Positions 6,722 to 15,912 are shown, counted from the stretch's first letter. The stretch is 64,000 nucleotides of DNA from Paraburkholderia sp. SG-MS1 (GCF_012275575.1 NZ_NPIH01000255.1:24932-88931), one strand, 5' to 3'. Translations and numbers: made by a program. The notes: a model not told the origin generated them from the sequence alone.

Positions 6722-9274
6722 ATGGCGATATCGCGCGAAAGCATGCGGGATATGCTTGAACGAAGCAGGTTCGCAATTCGATGGGGCGGCGTACTTGGCC
6801 TCCTGTGCCACCCCATCTATTACGTCGTGTGGACCTATCTCCTGCCGCAGCCATACGACAATCTTCTGCTCCGGTTGAGCGCGGCGGTCATCTGTATTCC
6901 ATTGCTTTTCCAGTCGTACTGGCCAAAGCGGTTTAACCATTACCTGCTGATTTACTGGCATTGCGCGCTGATCTACGTATTGCCATTCGTTTGCACATTC
7001 CTTACGGTCAGGAATTCATTCTCCACGATGTGGATGATGACCGAAGTGATGATGATCTTCATTCTGGCGCTTTGTATCGACAATCCGCTTTTGCTGATCG
7101 CGTGTATCGGCATTGGCGCACTGTCCGGCACGCTGGCGGCGGTCATCTCCTCGCCGGAGCCGATCGTGCTTGCCGCGGACGACAAGTCGAATCTCGCGGT
7201 GATGCCGGTGGTCGTTCTGTGCAGCATGGCCTTCAGTCACGCGATCAGCAAAGGACGCATCTTCGTCGAAAAGAACCGCGCGCTCCAGGCGCTCGCGGGT
7301 TCGATCGCGCATGAAATGCGCAATCCGCTGAGCCAGTTGCGGCACGTTCTGGATCGCGTGGAAGAAGCGCTGCCCGTCGCCTCGGAATCCAGTCGCGCAC
7401 CCGCCTTGTCGCACGAGAACGCGGCCTCGCTGTATGGTCATCTCGCCCAGGGGCAGGTGTCGATCGAGCGCGGCCTGCGCATCATCGCCATGACGCTCGA
7501 CGAAGTCAGCGCAAAGCCCATCCGTTCGGACCGCCTGGTCTACTTGAATGCGGCGGCCACCACGCGTAAGGCGCTGGAAGAATACGGCTTCGACGACGAC
7601 ACGGCGCGCGACAAGGTCAGCCTCGTGGTGAAGGAAGATTTCGTCTTCAAGGTCGACGAAACGGTCTACCTGTTCACGCTGTTCAATCTGATCAAGAACG
7701 CGCTCTATCACATCGCCACGCATCCGCTCGCGACGCTCACGCTCACCGTCGACAAGCAATCCGTGGTCGTTCGCGACACGGGCGCCGGCATTGCGCCCGA
7801 GATCCTGCCGCATCTGTTCGAGCCATTTCGCACGGCGGGCAATTCAGGCGGCACGGGGCTGGGACTCGCGTATTGCCAGCGCGCGATGCGCGCATTCGGC
7901 GGCACGATCGCCTGCCGCTCGGAACTCGGCAGGTTCACGGAGTTTTCGCTGCGCTTTCCGGTCGTCTCGAAGGACGAAGCCGACGACTACGAGCGCAGGA
8001 TTTTCGAGCGCGCGGCGCCGGTCTTCCAGGGCAAGCGCATTCTCATCGTCGATGACGACGCCGGTCAGCGGGCAAGAACCCGTCGCGCGTTGACGAAGGC
8101 GGGCGCCTATGTGAGCGAGGCGGAAAACGGCGAGATCGCCTTGACGACGCTGCGTCGCTCATCGCCCTACGATCTCGTGCTGATGGACATCAGCATGCCG
8201 GTGCTGGACGGCTATGCCGCCACCGAGCGGATTCGCGCCGACCACGCGTGTCCGAACTGCAGCGTGCTGATTGCCGCCTATACGGCCGAGCCCGGCAACG
8301 CGGTGCGCCTGCAAGCGCGGCGGGCCGGCATGGATGAAATCATCGGCAAGTCGGCCAGCGTGCAGGAATTGATCAGCGGGTTGCAGGCACTCTTCGAGAA
8401 CGGCAACCGCCACCACCTGAGCCAGCGATCCGACAGCTTCGCCGGCAAATCGATCCTGATTGCCGACGACGACACGTACAGCCGCCTGATTTCCAAAGCC
8501 TATCTGGAACGCTGCGGGGCGACCGTCGTCGAGGCGGAACATGGTCAGGCCGTGCTGGCCTGTTTGCAGCAGGACGGTGTAATCGACGCGATCCTGATGG
8601 ACGTCAACATGCCGGGCATGAGCGGCGTCGAAACCGCCGCGTCGATTCGCGCGCGCACCGACGCGTATGCGCAGGTGCCGATCATTGCATTGACGGGCCA
8701 ATCCGACATCGAGTCCGTGCAGGCATGTCTCGCCGCCGGCATGAACGAAGTCATGATCAAACCCGTACAAGCGGGTTCGCTTCACGCGTGCCTGACGAGA
8801 CAGTTCGCGCTGCGACGCGCCTTGGACGCGCCGCACGCATCGGCGCAGCAGGATCTGCCGGCAACACCGGAGTCTTCCGGCCAGCTTGCGCCCGTCTCCG
8901 ATGACGATCTGCTCGACGAGGAACACCTCGATGAACTGGTCGCGCTCGATCTGCTCGACGAAACGTTCCTCAACGGCATCGAGCAGATTCGCTCGTTGAT
9001 TGCGCGGCTCACGACTAGCACCGCGGCGCTCGACATCAAGGCCACGCACACCGCATTGCACGTCCTGCTAGGCGTCAGCGGCAATATCGGCGCCAAGGCG
9101 CTGCATCAGTTCGCGCGGCAAATCTATCCGCGTGTGATTGACGGCGAATGGCCGTCGGAGCCCGACTGGCTCGCGCACATCAGCACGTTGGGCGGGCGTT
9201 CGGCCGACGCGCTGCAGAAGTACTATGCGTCGGCCAAAGCACGCCACGATCATCGGGATGCGTTGAGCGATTAA
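6722..9274 (+). CDS. CqsS/LqsS-like membrane hybrid histidine kinase (HK-REC-REC-HPt)
   Basis: An 850-residue sensor with CGGAGG before the ATG. Residues ~20-180 form about six membrane helices with the CqsS-like pattern PIYYVVWTYLLPQPYDNLLLR. Next come the H-box with H197 (SIAHEMRNPLSQL), an ATPase domain with the N box (FNLIKNALYH) and the G boxes (VRDTGAGIAPE, GTGLGLAYC), REC1 with D489, REC2 with D627, and a C-terminal HPt-like helix pair with H780 (LHVLLGVSGNIGA). The HPt lacks the usual Lys after the His (LLG instead of LKG). CqsS and LqsS detect alpha-hydroxyketone autoinducers. Here the partner gene is an AAR-like reductase, so the ligand may be a different lipid-derived molecule. Confidence 0.8.
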   Translation: MAISRESMRDMLERSRFAIRWGGVLGLLCHPIYYVVWTYLLPQPYDNLLLRLSAAVICIPLLFQSYWPKRFNHYLLIYWHCALIYVLPFVCTFLTVRNSFSTMWMMTEVMMIFILALCIDNPLLLIACIGIGALSGTLAAVISSPEPIVLAADDKSNLAVMPVVVLCSMAFSHAISKGRIFVEKNRALQALAGSIAHEMRNPLSQLRHVLDRVEEALPVASESSRAPALSHENAASLYGHLAQGQVSIERGLRIIAMTLDEVSAKPIRSDRLVYLNAAATTRKALEEYGFDDDTARDKVSLVVKEDFVFKVDETVYLFTLFNLIKNALYHIATHPLATLTLTVDKQSVVVRDTGAGIAPEILPHLFEPFRTAGNSGGTGLGLAYCQRAMRAFGGTIACRSELGRFTEFSLRFPVVSKDEADDYERRIFERAAPVFQGKRILIVDDDAGQRARTRRALTKAGAYVSEAENGEIALTTLRRSSPYDLVLMDISMPVLDGYAATERIRADHACPNCSVLIAAYTAEPGNAVRLQARRAGMDEIIGKSASVQELISGLQALFENGNRHHLSQRSDSFAGKSILIADDDTYSRLISKAYLERCGATVVEAEHGQAVLACLQQDGVIDAILMDVNMPGMSGVETAASIRARTDAYAQVPIIALTGQSDIESVQACLAAGMNEVMIKPVQAGSLHACLTRQFALRRALDAPHASAQQDLPATPESSGQLAPVSDDDLLDEEHLDELVALDLLDETFLNGIEQIRSLIARLTTSTAALDIKATHTALHVLLGVSGNIGAKALHQFARQIYPRVIDGEWPSEPDWLAHISTLGGRSADALQKYYASAKARHDHRDALSD

Positions 9275-9316
9275 CGGTGTAGCGCGAGTAGAAAGCTGAC
9301 TGCGCGCGCCGCCTCA

Positions 9317-10450
9317 CTAGTCGCCGTCTTGCAGCCGTGCTTTCGGTTGGGGAAAGCCCATCGTGACCGTGGTCCCCTCACCGAGCGTGGACTCGATCCG
9401 TAGGCAGCCGCCAAAAGACTGCATGATGCGGTTGCAGAAGATCATGCCCATGCCATGACCGCCCGCGCCCGCATAAGTCGTGACGGGGTCCAGCAGCAGC
9501 CGCGCCTTGATCTCCGGCGCAATGCCGGGACCGTTATCGCACATGCGGATCTCCGGCTCCGGGCTGTCCACCACTTCGAGGCGCAGTGAGGGAGCCGCCG
9601 CCGTACCGTCGAGCGCGCGCAGCGCATTGGACAGCAGCGAAGACAGCACGAGCGCGACGCAATTGGGCATCGCGCGCACCACGAAATCGCCGCGCACGTC
9701 GACTTGTACCCAGTCGCGCTGCGACCCGACGAACGGATAGGTGTCGAGCAGCGTCGCGATCAGGCGGGTCGCCCTGACCTCGCGAATGGCGCCCTCCTGC
9801 GCGGATTGCTGGCCGCCGCTTTTGTGCACCGTCTCCCAGAACGACGAGATGAGCGTGAGGCAATACTGCGCATTGTTCAGCATCGATCTGGCCGCGTGAC
9901 CGATCTCCTGCTGGCGTTGCGGATCGTATTGCTCGGCCACGTCGGTTTCGACGGAGCGCGCAAACAGCGAGATCGTCGCGAGCGGCGTATTCAGTTCGTG
10001 CGCGAGGAAGGCCAGCGTCTCGTCCATCGCCAGCAGCCGCTGCTGGCGGGTTTCCCGCTCGGCGTAGCGCGCAATGGCCAGGTGCAGGACTTCCCGAACC
10101 TTTTCCGTGCGCAGCGGTTTTTCGAGGATACGGAACACCTCGCCGTTATTGACCGTCTGCAACAGCATGTCCTTGTCGGCGTACGCGGTCACGAGAATCC
10201 GCACGATCTGCGGATATTCCTGTGCCACCTGGCGCAGCAGGTCGTCGCCGTCACGGCCAGGCATGCGGTAGTCGGTCACGAGGACGGCGATCTCGGCGCC
10301 GTGCTCGCTCAGCACGGCGATCGCCTCGTCCGCGCTCTGCACGACGTGCACGCAGTAGTCCGCGCGGATCGCGCGGGCGAAGTGATTGCGCGACAACTCC
10401 TCGTCATCGACGAAGAGGATGGAAAACGGGGGCTGCGTGGTATCGCTCAT
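9317..10450 (-). CDS. Soluble response regulator-histidine kinase fusion (REC-HisKA-HATPase)
   Basis: I start at ATG 10450 (MSDTTQPPF), where the REC domain begins; the open frame further upstream is low in coding character. The 377-residue protein has a REC domain (phospho-acceptor D60 in VTDYRMPG, K111 in LEKPL), an H-box with H151 (FLAHELNTPLATI), and an ATPase domain (RMCDNGPGIAPE, GGHGMGMIFCNRIM). There is no membrane segment. It converges on the CqsS-like kinase gene and leaves a 42-bp gap. Its REC could accept phosphate from the HPt of that kinase, making it the likely downstream partner; this is an inference from position. Confidence 0.8.
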   Translation of the reverse strand: MSDTTQPPFSILFVDDEELSRNHFARAIRADYCVHVVQSADEAIAVLSEHGAEIAVLVTDYRMPGRDGDDLLRQVAQEYPQIVRILVTAYADKDMLLQTVNNGEVFRILEKPLRTEKVREVLHLAIARYAERETRQQRLLAMDETLAFLAHELNTPLATISLFARSVETDVAEQYDPQRQQEIGHAARSMLNNAQYCLTLISSFWETVHKSGGQQSAQEGAIREVRATRLIATLLDTYPFVGSQRDWVQVDVRGDFVVRAMPNCVALVLSSLLSNALRALDGTAAAPSLRLEVVDSPEPEIRMCDNGPGIAPEIKARLLLDPVTTYAGAGGHGMGMIFCNRIMQSFGGCLRIESTLGEGTTVTMGFPQPKARLQDGD

Positions 10451-11002
10451 TGCATTCTCGGCGGATCGCGGCAGGTAAGAATTGAAGCAGGCAACCTGGC
10501 GGGTGATGAAAACGAAGTTCGCCAGGATCATAGCGAAAGCTTGAGCGTCTGAGGGTTTCCGTTGCGGATTGGCACGGTCCGTTTTGCGCTGCAATCCCGC
10601 GCATTGTGCCTGAACTGCCATGCCGGGCGCTGCGTTTGCGCGCGGTGAAACACGCGAGATTCCACTGAGCGTCATCGAGCCGCTCAATGTGTCTATGCGT
10701 GATGGGTCGTGTGATGGACAGAAGCGCGGCGCGCGGCGCGGCCGGCTTGGAAAGGCTGCGGCTCGTGAGTCCGCGAGCAGGCAGGGATGCCGGCCAGCGG
10801 ATCGGGCTCGTAGTGCAAGGTGTGACGGCAAGGAATTGGCGGCCGCGTCCAGCTACGGTTGCTGAGCAAAAACGCAGGGCGTGCCGCGACCGCCGGAGTC
10901 GGCGGTTCATGTGCGGCTTTCAATGCTCAGGCGGTCGCCCGTTTGCGTTCACCCTGGAGCGAACGGCGCGGTATCGGGATTGTCGAGGTGTTGCCGCACG
11001 CT
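10451..11002. other. 552-bp stretch without a recognisable gene
   Basis: Open frames exist on both strands, but none has protein-like composition or a ribosome-binding site. It should hold the promoter of the REC-kinase gene (reading left) and the 3' region of the binding-protein gene. I see no strong hairpin or repeat. Confidence 0.4.
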
Positions 11003-12031
11003 CTATCCACCCGGCGACGCAGATGCCGTAGTCGAAGCGCCCGCCGCTTCGGCCCGCTTCGTCGTGAAGTTCCAGCGCAGGGCCGTGGCCGTATCGACCG
11101 GCGCGGGCAGAAGACCGGCGCGATAGAACGTGTCGGCGATCCTTTGCTGCTCGCCGAAATTCTGCACATCCACGGCGCGCACGGCGTAACTGCGACGCCC
11201 GTTCGCACGTTCGATCGTGGCAGCGTCCAGCCCCCAGACCGGCGCGAGCAGCTTGGCGGCGTCGTCGGGATGGGTGCGAACCCACACGCCCGCCGACGTC
11301 AACTGCGCGAAAACCGTGCTGATCACATCCGGGTGCGCCGCGGCGAAACTGCTCGAGGCGAGGTAGTACCGTTGATACGACGCGAGACCTTCGCCATTGG
11401 CGAGAATGCGCACGTCGGGCGCCTTGTCGACCGACGCGACGTATGGGTCCCACGTAATCCACACGTCCACGCTGCCGCGTTCGAACGCGGCCCGTCCGTC
11501 GGCGGGCGTCAGATAGCTGATGTGTGCATCGGCCGGCGTGAGGCCCGCTTTGGCGAGCGCGGCCAGCAGCAGATAATGGCTGCCCGCTGCTTTGGTCACC
11601 GCGATGCGCCGGTCCTTCAGATCGGCAAGCGTATGCAGCGGCCCGTCGCGCTTCACGATGATCGCCTGCGCGCCCGGCGACGGCGCTTCCTGCGCGACAT
11701 AGACGAACCGTGCATGCGCGGCCTGGGCGAACACCGGCACGGTATCGGCGACATCGGCACTGAAGTCGACCGCGTCCGCATTGAGCGCCTCGGTCAGCGG
11801 CAAGCCGCTCGCAAACTCGTTCCAGCTAATGGTCACGCCGAGCGGCGCCAGCGCCTGCTCGAGCGAGCCGCGCGCTTTCAGGATCGTGATGAGCGTCGAC
11901 GACTTCTGATAGCCGATCCGCAGTTTCACCGGCACCGGAGGATGAGCGGCGGTTTGTGCGTGGGCGGCGCTCATGACGAGCGCCGATGTCAACGCCGCGC
12001 GGGCGAGCAAACGAAAGAAGGAAAATGTCAC
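11003..12031 (-). CDS. Aliphatic sulfonate ABC transporter substrate-binding protein (SsuA-like)
   Basis: I take GTG 12031, which gives a normal signal peptide (FFRLLARAALTSALVMSAAHAQ); a TTG start at 12055 is possible. The mature protein begins LRIGYQKSSTLITILKARGSLEQALAPLG and contains FASGLPLTEALNADAVDFSADVADT and LADLKDRRIAVTKAAGSHY, the usual SsuA/TauA (NMT1-like) pattern. It binds sulfonates or related sulfur compounds in the periplasm. It sits apart from the transporter genes on the other strand and may serve them as a second binding protein. Confidence 0.8.
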   Translation of the reverse strand: MTFSFFRLLARAALTSALVMSAAHAQTAAHPPVPVKLRIGYQKSSTLITILKARGSLEQALAPLGVTISWNEFASGLPLTEALNADAVDFSADVADTVPVFAQAAHARFVYVAQEAPSPGAQAIIVKRDGPLHTLADLKDRRIAVTKAAGSHYLLLAALAKAGLTPADAHISYLTPADGRAAFERGSVDVWITWDPYVASVDKAPDVRILANGEGLASYQRYYLASSSFAAAHPDVISTVFAQLTSAGVWVRTHPDDAAKLLAPVWGLDAATIERANGRRSYAVRAVDVQNFGEQQRIADTFYRAGLLPAPVDTATALRWNFTTKRAEAAGASTTASASPGG

Positions 12032-12166
12032 GGCTCGAAATTCCGGTGTGGTCAATCCGACAAGCCCCCGATCGTAGCAATGCCGGATCGCACGGATAAG
12101 CGAGCGTTTTTTCTATGCTTAGCAGGCAACGGCATAACGACGCCGGCCTGCTTTGCACGCAGGAAA

Positions 12167-13006
12167 TCAGAAGAACAGCAGTGAGCGCAATTCGATGCTT
12201 TGGCGCGCAGGCGCATCCGAGGCGGACGTCGGATCGTCGAATGCCGAATGCGCGCTGAGCCGCGCAATCGAATCGCCCGCGGAATCGTAGATTTTCAGCA
12301 GCAGGAATTCGTCGGGCGTCATGTGCGGGAAGTAATACCAGCGGTGCCGCGGATTGAACACCAGGGCGTAGGTCTCGCCGACCTTGTCCGGATAGACGAG
12401 GTCCGACGCGACCAGATCGTTCAGCGCGATGCTGCGCGAGTCGCACAGCGCAAGCGGCGACGATTGCACGGTCTCGCCGATGGGCCGCCACAGGTTGACG
12501 ATCGCCACGCGGCCTTGCAGGAGACGCTCCGCTTCGCCCGCCGGCAGATGATCGCGCACGCGGCGCGGCCCGGACACGAAGGTCTGATCGTTATGGATGT
12601 ATTTGACCGGCTCGCGCACGCCCTCGGCACGCTGAGGCTTGCCGTCACGCAGTGTGTGATCGAACACCACGACGCGCCGCGCACCGGTGGCCTGCTTGAG
12701 CAGCGCTTGCGCTTCGGGGTAGTAGACGGATTCGATCCGCGCCGCGTTCGAGAAATCGCTCAGCGCGCTCGCATGCCGATGCAGTTCGAAGCCGTTACGG
12801 TCGAGCGACAGGCCGCCGGGCGGCGGCGTCACGCGCGCATTCGAGATCCGCACCCGATGCGACCGGTATACCCCGCTGCGCCTGGGCACACCCGGCGGAG
12901 GCTCGTACTGGTACGACACGGGCTTCTCGCCGGTGAATTCGAGGTAGTTCAGCTCTGCTTCGATCGCCGCGGCCGACGCAGGCGCATCGATGACGATATC
13001 GCTCAT
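12167..13006 (-). CDS. CmcJ/NvfI family (GA4 desaturase-like) oxidoreductase
   Basis: A 279-residue cytoplasmic protein. I chose ATG 13006, with GGGG eight bases upstream, over GTG 13012. It carries the family landmarks VVFDHTLRDG (His and Asp suited as iron ligands), VAIVNLWRPIGETV, RHRWYYFPHMTPDEFLLLKIYDS and the closing SAHSAFDDP...ARQSIELRSLLFF. The family includes cephamycin CmcJ and fungal AsaB- and NvfI-type non-haem iron enzymes. Its place between sulfonate-uptake genes suggests it oxidises a sulfur compound, but no substrate can be read from the sequence. Confidence 0.75.
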   Translation of the reverse strand: MSDIVIDAPASAAAIEAELNYLEFTGEKPVSYQYEPPPGVPRRSGVYRSHRVRISNARVTPPPGGLSLDRNGFELHRHASALSDFSNAARIESVYYPEAQALLKQATGARRVVVFDHTLRDGKPQRAEGVREPVKYIHNDQTFVSGPRRVRDHLPAGEAERLLQGRVAIVNLWRPIGETVQSSPLALCDSRSIALNDLVASDLVYPDKVGETYALVFNPRHRWYYFPHMTPDEFLLLKIYDSAGDSIARLSAHSAFDDPTSASDAPARQSIELRSLLFF

Positions 13007-13026
13007 GTTCACGTCCCCATCACGCT

Positions 13027-13177
13027 AAAACGAATCATTGAAGGGCCGCAGATCGATTTCCTGCGACCAGCGGGCCGCGGCACGCGGAGCGTGGCGGCGA
13101 TGGGCATGCGTCGCCCTTCGCCTCAGCGCAGGCAATCGCCGTGCGCGAGGGAAATAACGAATCGCGGAAACGAATCG
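13027..13177. promoter_or_regulatory. Three direct copies of an (A)ACGAATC motif
   Basis: AAAACGAATCATT (13027-13039), AATAACGAATCG (13153-13164) and AAACGAATCG (13168-13177) share the core AACGAATC. The same core appears inverted at 13620-13630 upstream of the transporter operon. Recurrence around the sulfur genes suggests one regulator's binding site, for example a CysB/SsuR-type LysR protein. This is inference. Confidence 0.35.
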
Positions 13178-13219
13178 TAGGAAATGCCGCGCCGACAATG
13201 ACGTGTCGAAATCAGACCG

Positions 13220-13462
13220 TCATTCGGGCGGAATGTCGAGCGGCACCACGAACATGCCGGCCGTGTACTCCATGTGAAAGTAGCCGCAGCGCGCATACGC
13301 CGCGATGCGTTCAAGCCGCTCGGGCGAATAGCATGCCCGCGCCGATGCCACACTCGCCTCGTACGAACGCAAGCGCGCCGCCGACGAGTGTCCGACCCAA
13401 TCCCGCAGAAAAGTGCGCGGGTGCCGGAATCCATCCCAGATAGCTGCCGCCGAACTGGCCAT
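13220..13462 (-). CDS. Small hypothetical protein, 80 residues
   Basis: ATG 13462 has GGAG at good spacing. The protein starts MASSAAAIWDGFRHPRTFLRDWVGHSSAARLRS in outline and has two Cys near the middle and end. It has no signal peptide and is rich in Arg, Tyr and Ala. It lies between the CmcJ-like gene and the transporter operon, so it may be co-regulated with them. I do not recognise a family. The long open extension upstream is not protein-like. Confidence 0.6.
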   Translation of the reverse strand: MASSAAAIWDGFRHPRTFLRDWVGHSSAARLRSYEASVASARACYSPERLERIAAYARCGYFHMEYTAGMFVVPLDIPPE

Positions 13463-13607
13463 GATGCATGCTCCGTCGATTCGATACGCTGCAAACCAAT
13501 CTAGCCAGCAGGCGCGCGAATCACAAACAAGCTTTTGTGGAATGGTTTTCGCGAAACGGGCGGATAGCCGGAAAACGCGATAGCGGTCGCGTAAAGAACA
13601 AACGCCG

Positions 13608-13630
13608 ATAACGATCCGAGGATTCGTTAT
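13608..13630. promoter_or_regulatory. Operator-like inverted repeat ATAACGA-N9-TCGTTAT
   Basis: Seven bases pair perfectly across a 9-base spacer. The right arm touches the -35 element of the promoter proposed at 13630-13659. The size and the T...A arms fit a LysR-family site. Confidence 0.5.
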
Positions 13631-13659
13631 TGGAGTGCGCCGCGGCACGTTCCTATACT
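13630..13659 (+). promoter_or_regulatory. Candidate sigma-70 promoter of the sulfonate transporter operon
   Basis: TTGGAG (13630-13635) and TATACT (13654-13659) are separated by 18 bp. They lie about 290 bp before the first gene. The rest of the gap (13660-13946) holds no recognised gene. Confidence 0.4.
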
Positions 13660-13946
13660 CGATTCCGGTCAGCACTGCACTGCGACGAGTGCCCGATCTC
13701 CGAGAACCGGCGAATTCACCATCGACTTCAACTCATGAGCCTACGCCCGCTGCACGACCGTCCGATCTTCAAAGGATTTGATCAGGAAACCAAAACAGCA
13801 CCGTGGATCGTCCTTTCAGAAAGCGCCGTGGAAAAAACCTGTTCCGGCGAACCGATCGCCACCGGCTTCGACTTCTGACCTTCCTGCCTGCACCGGCGCA
13901 CTCCCTCGTGTGAATGCACCGGTCGACCTCGTTCACCACGGAAAAC

Positions 13947-15014
13947 ATGCGCTATTTCAAGCTACTGAAGTCCCTCGCTGTCTTCACCGCCCTCGCTGCC
14001 GCGACGCTGCACGCGTATGCCGACAAGCCGTCCGTCATCCGCATCGGCGTCGCCCAGCAAGGCGCGGGCGATCCGCCCACGTTCGGCGGCTCGCCTGCCG
14101 CGACCGTGCAACTGCAGCAGCTGCTCGAAAAGGAATTCGCGGCGGACGGCATCAAGGTGCAATGGCTCTTCTTCAAAGGCGCCGGCCCGGCGGTCAACGA
14201 AGCGATCGCCGACAAGTCGCTCGACTTCGCGTTTCAGGGCGACCTGCCTTCGGTGCTCGGACGGGCGAACGGCCTGAAGACACACATCCTGCTCGAATCA
14301 GGTGTTCGCGTCGGCATCAAGATCGCCGTGCCGCCGGACTCGGACATCCACACGATCAAGGACCTCAAGGGGCGCCGCGTTGCCCTCTTTCGCGGCACCA
14401 ATCTGCAACTCGTCGCCGACAACGTACTCGCGGCGAACCAGCTCGACGAGCGCGACTTGCGGGTGATCAATCTCGATGCGGCAAGCTCGCTCGCGGCGCT
14501 GGCGTCGCGAGGAATCGATGCCTCGGTCAACGATTACCACGTCTATAAGCTGCGCGACCAGGGGCTGGCCAAGATCGTCTACGAATCGCAGACCGATGGG
14601 CCGCAATTTACGCGGCAATCGCATCTGCTCGTGCTCGACGATTTCGAGCACGCCCATCCCGACCTCGTACAGCGCGTAGTCAACGCGTTCGTCAAGGGCG
14701 CGCAGTGGTCGTCCGATGAAGCCAACCGCGACGCGCTCTTCAAGCTATGGTCGCAAAGCGGCGTGAGCTACGCATCCTGGCAGGCCGAGTTCGCGCACCA
14801 GCCGCTGAAGGACCGCAACACGCCGCTGATCGACGCGTTCATCGTCGCGCGCTACAAGGCGGTCGCTCAGGACGCGCTCCGGTTGAAGCTGATCCGCCAG
14901 CCGGTCGAAGTCGACAACTGGTTCGAGCCACGCTATCTCGACAATGCGTTGCGTACGCAAAAGCTCGATCGCTACTGGACCCGCTACGACGCGGCCGGCA
15001 AGCCGCTCAGCTAA
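13947..15014 (+). CDS. ABC transporter substrate-binding protein (SsuA/TauA-like)
   Basis: ATG 13947 gives a clean signal peptide (MRYFKLLKSLAVFTALAAATLHAYA). The mature protein, about 330 residues, has IRIGVAQQGAGDPPTFGGSPAATVQLQQLL, NEAIADKSLDFAFQGDLPSVLGRANGLKTHIL and LKGRRVALFRGTNLQ, the pattern of nitrate/sulfonate/taurine binding proteins. It is the first gene of an operon with two permeases, an ATPase and a flavin monooxygenase, so it probably delivers a sulfonate or sulfone. The exact ligand is unknown. Confidence 0.8.
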   Translation: MRYFKLLKSLAVFTALAAATLHAYADKPSVIRIGVAQQGAGDPPTFGGSPAATVQLQQLLEKEFAADGIKVQWLFFKGAGPAVNEAIADKSLDFAFQGDLPSVLGRANGLKTHILLESGVRVGIKIAVPPDSDIHTIKDLKGRRVALFRGTNLQLVADNVLAANQLDERDLRVINLDAASSLAALASRGIDASVNDYHVYKLRDQGLAKIVYESQTDGPQFTRQSHLLVLDDFEHAHPDLVQRVVNAFVKGAQWSSDEANRDALFKLWSQSGVSYASWQAEFAHQPLKDRNTPLIDAFIVARYKAVAQDALRLKLIRQPVEVDNWFEPRYLDNALRTQKLDRYWTRYDAAGKPLS

Positions 15015-15026
15015 CGGAGCCCGACG

Positions 15027-15878
15027 ATGAGCGACACAGCGATCCCCCTCGCGACACCCACCGCCGACGATGCGCACGGTCAGCGCAAGCGGCGCAGCAT
15101 CGGCGAACGGCTGCGTCACCAGGCCTCGCGTCTCGCACCGTGGCTGCTGCCGGCCGTGCTGCTCGCGCTCTGGACCATCGGCTGCGAGCGCGGCTGGATC
15201 GCCCCGCAGATTCTGCCGCCGCCCTCGCGTGTCTACGAGACCTTCATGGAACTCGCGCAGAGCGGCGACCTCGCGCGTCATACGCTGATCAGCCTGCAGC
15301 GGGTGCTGGTCGGCTTCGGCATCGGCACGGTGGCGGGTCTTGGGATCGGCGCGGCGCTCGGTCTGTCGCGCACGCTGGAAGCCTACGTGTTGCCCGGCTT
15401 CAACGCGCTCGTGCAGATTCCCGTGCTTGGGTGGCTGCCGTTTCTGCTGCTGCTCGTCGGCGTCGGCGAGCCGCTCAAGTACATCCTGATCGCCCACGCG
15501 GCACTGGTGCCCGTCACGCTCAGCACCTTGCAGGGTTTTCGCCAGTCGCCTCACGAGCTGGAAGAAGTGGCGCGTGGGTACGGCTATAGCCCGTGGCAGC
15601 GGATCGTCCACGTGGTGTTGCCCGCGGCCGTGCCGACGCTCGCGACCGGTGTGCGGCTCGCCTTCACGAAGGCCTGGCTTGCGCTGGTCGTCGTCGAACT
15701 GGTCGCGTCATCCGAAGGGCTCGGCTATCTGATCGTGTATGGGCGGCAACTGTTTCAGCTCGATCTGGTGATGGCGGCGGTCGTCGTGGTCGGCGCAATC
15801 GGCTTTGCCGTGAACCGCCTGCTCGACTCTCTCGAAGCGCGTCTGCGGCGCGGACGGCCGTCCGCATTCCGCGAGTGA
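15027..15878 (+). CDS. ABC transporter permease (SsuC-like), first of two
   Basis: A 283-residue membrane protein 12 bp after the binding-protein gene, with CGGAG before the ATG. It has about six helices and the BPD-transporter coupling loop (ELEEVARGYGYSPWQRIVHVVLPAAVPTLATGVR). It resembles SsuC/TauC permeases. The operon encodes a second, different permease, so the channel may be a heterodimer. Confidence 0.85.
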   Translation: MSDTAIPLATPTADDAHGQRKRRSIGERLRHQASRLAPWLLPAVLLALWTIGCERGWIAPQILPPPSRVYETFMELAQSGDLARHTLISLQRVLVGFGIGTVAGLGIGAALGLSRTLEAYVLPGFNALVQIPVLGWLPFLLLLVGVGEPLKYILIAHAALVPVTLSTLQGFRQSPHELEEVARGYGYSPWQRIVHVVLPAAVPTLATGVRLAFTKAWLALVVVELVASSEGLGYLIVYGRQLFQLDLVMAAVVVVGAIGFAVNRLLDSLEARLRRGRPSAFRE

Positions 15879-15912
15879 AGCGGCCGCGACGCCAAGGCGC
15901 AAAGGAACCCTG

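Noticed and set aside
10404-10910. 168-codon minus-strand ORF between REC-kinase and binding-protein genes
   Set aside because: Arg/Ser/Cys-rich composition and no ribosome-binding site; it overlaps the start of the real REC-kinase gene in another frame.
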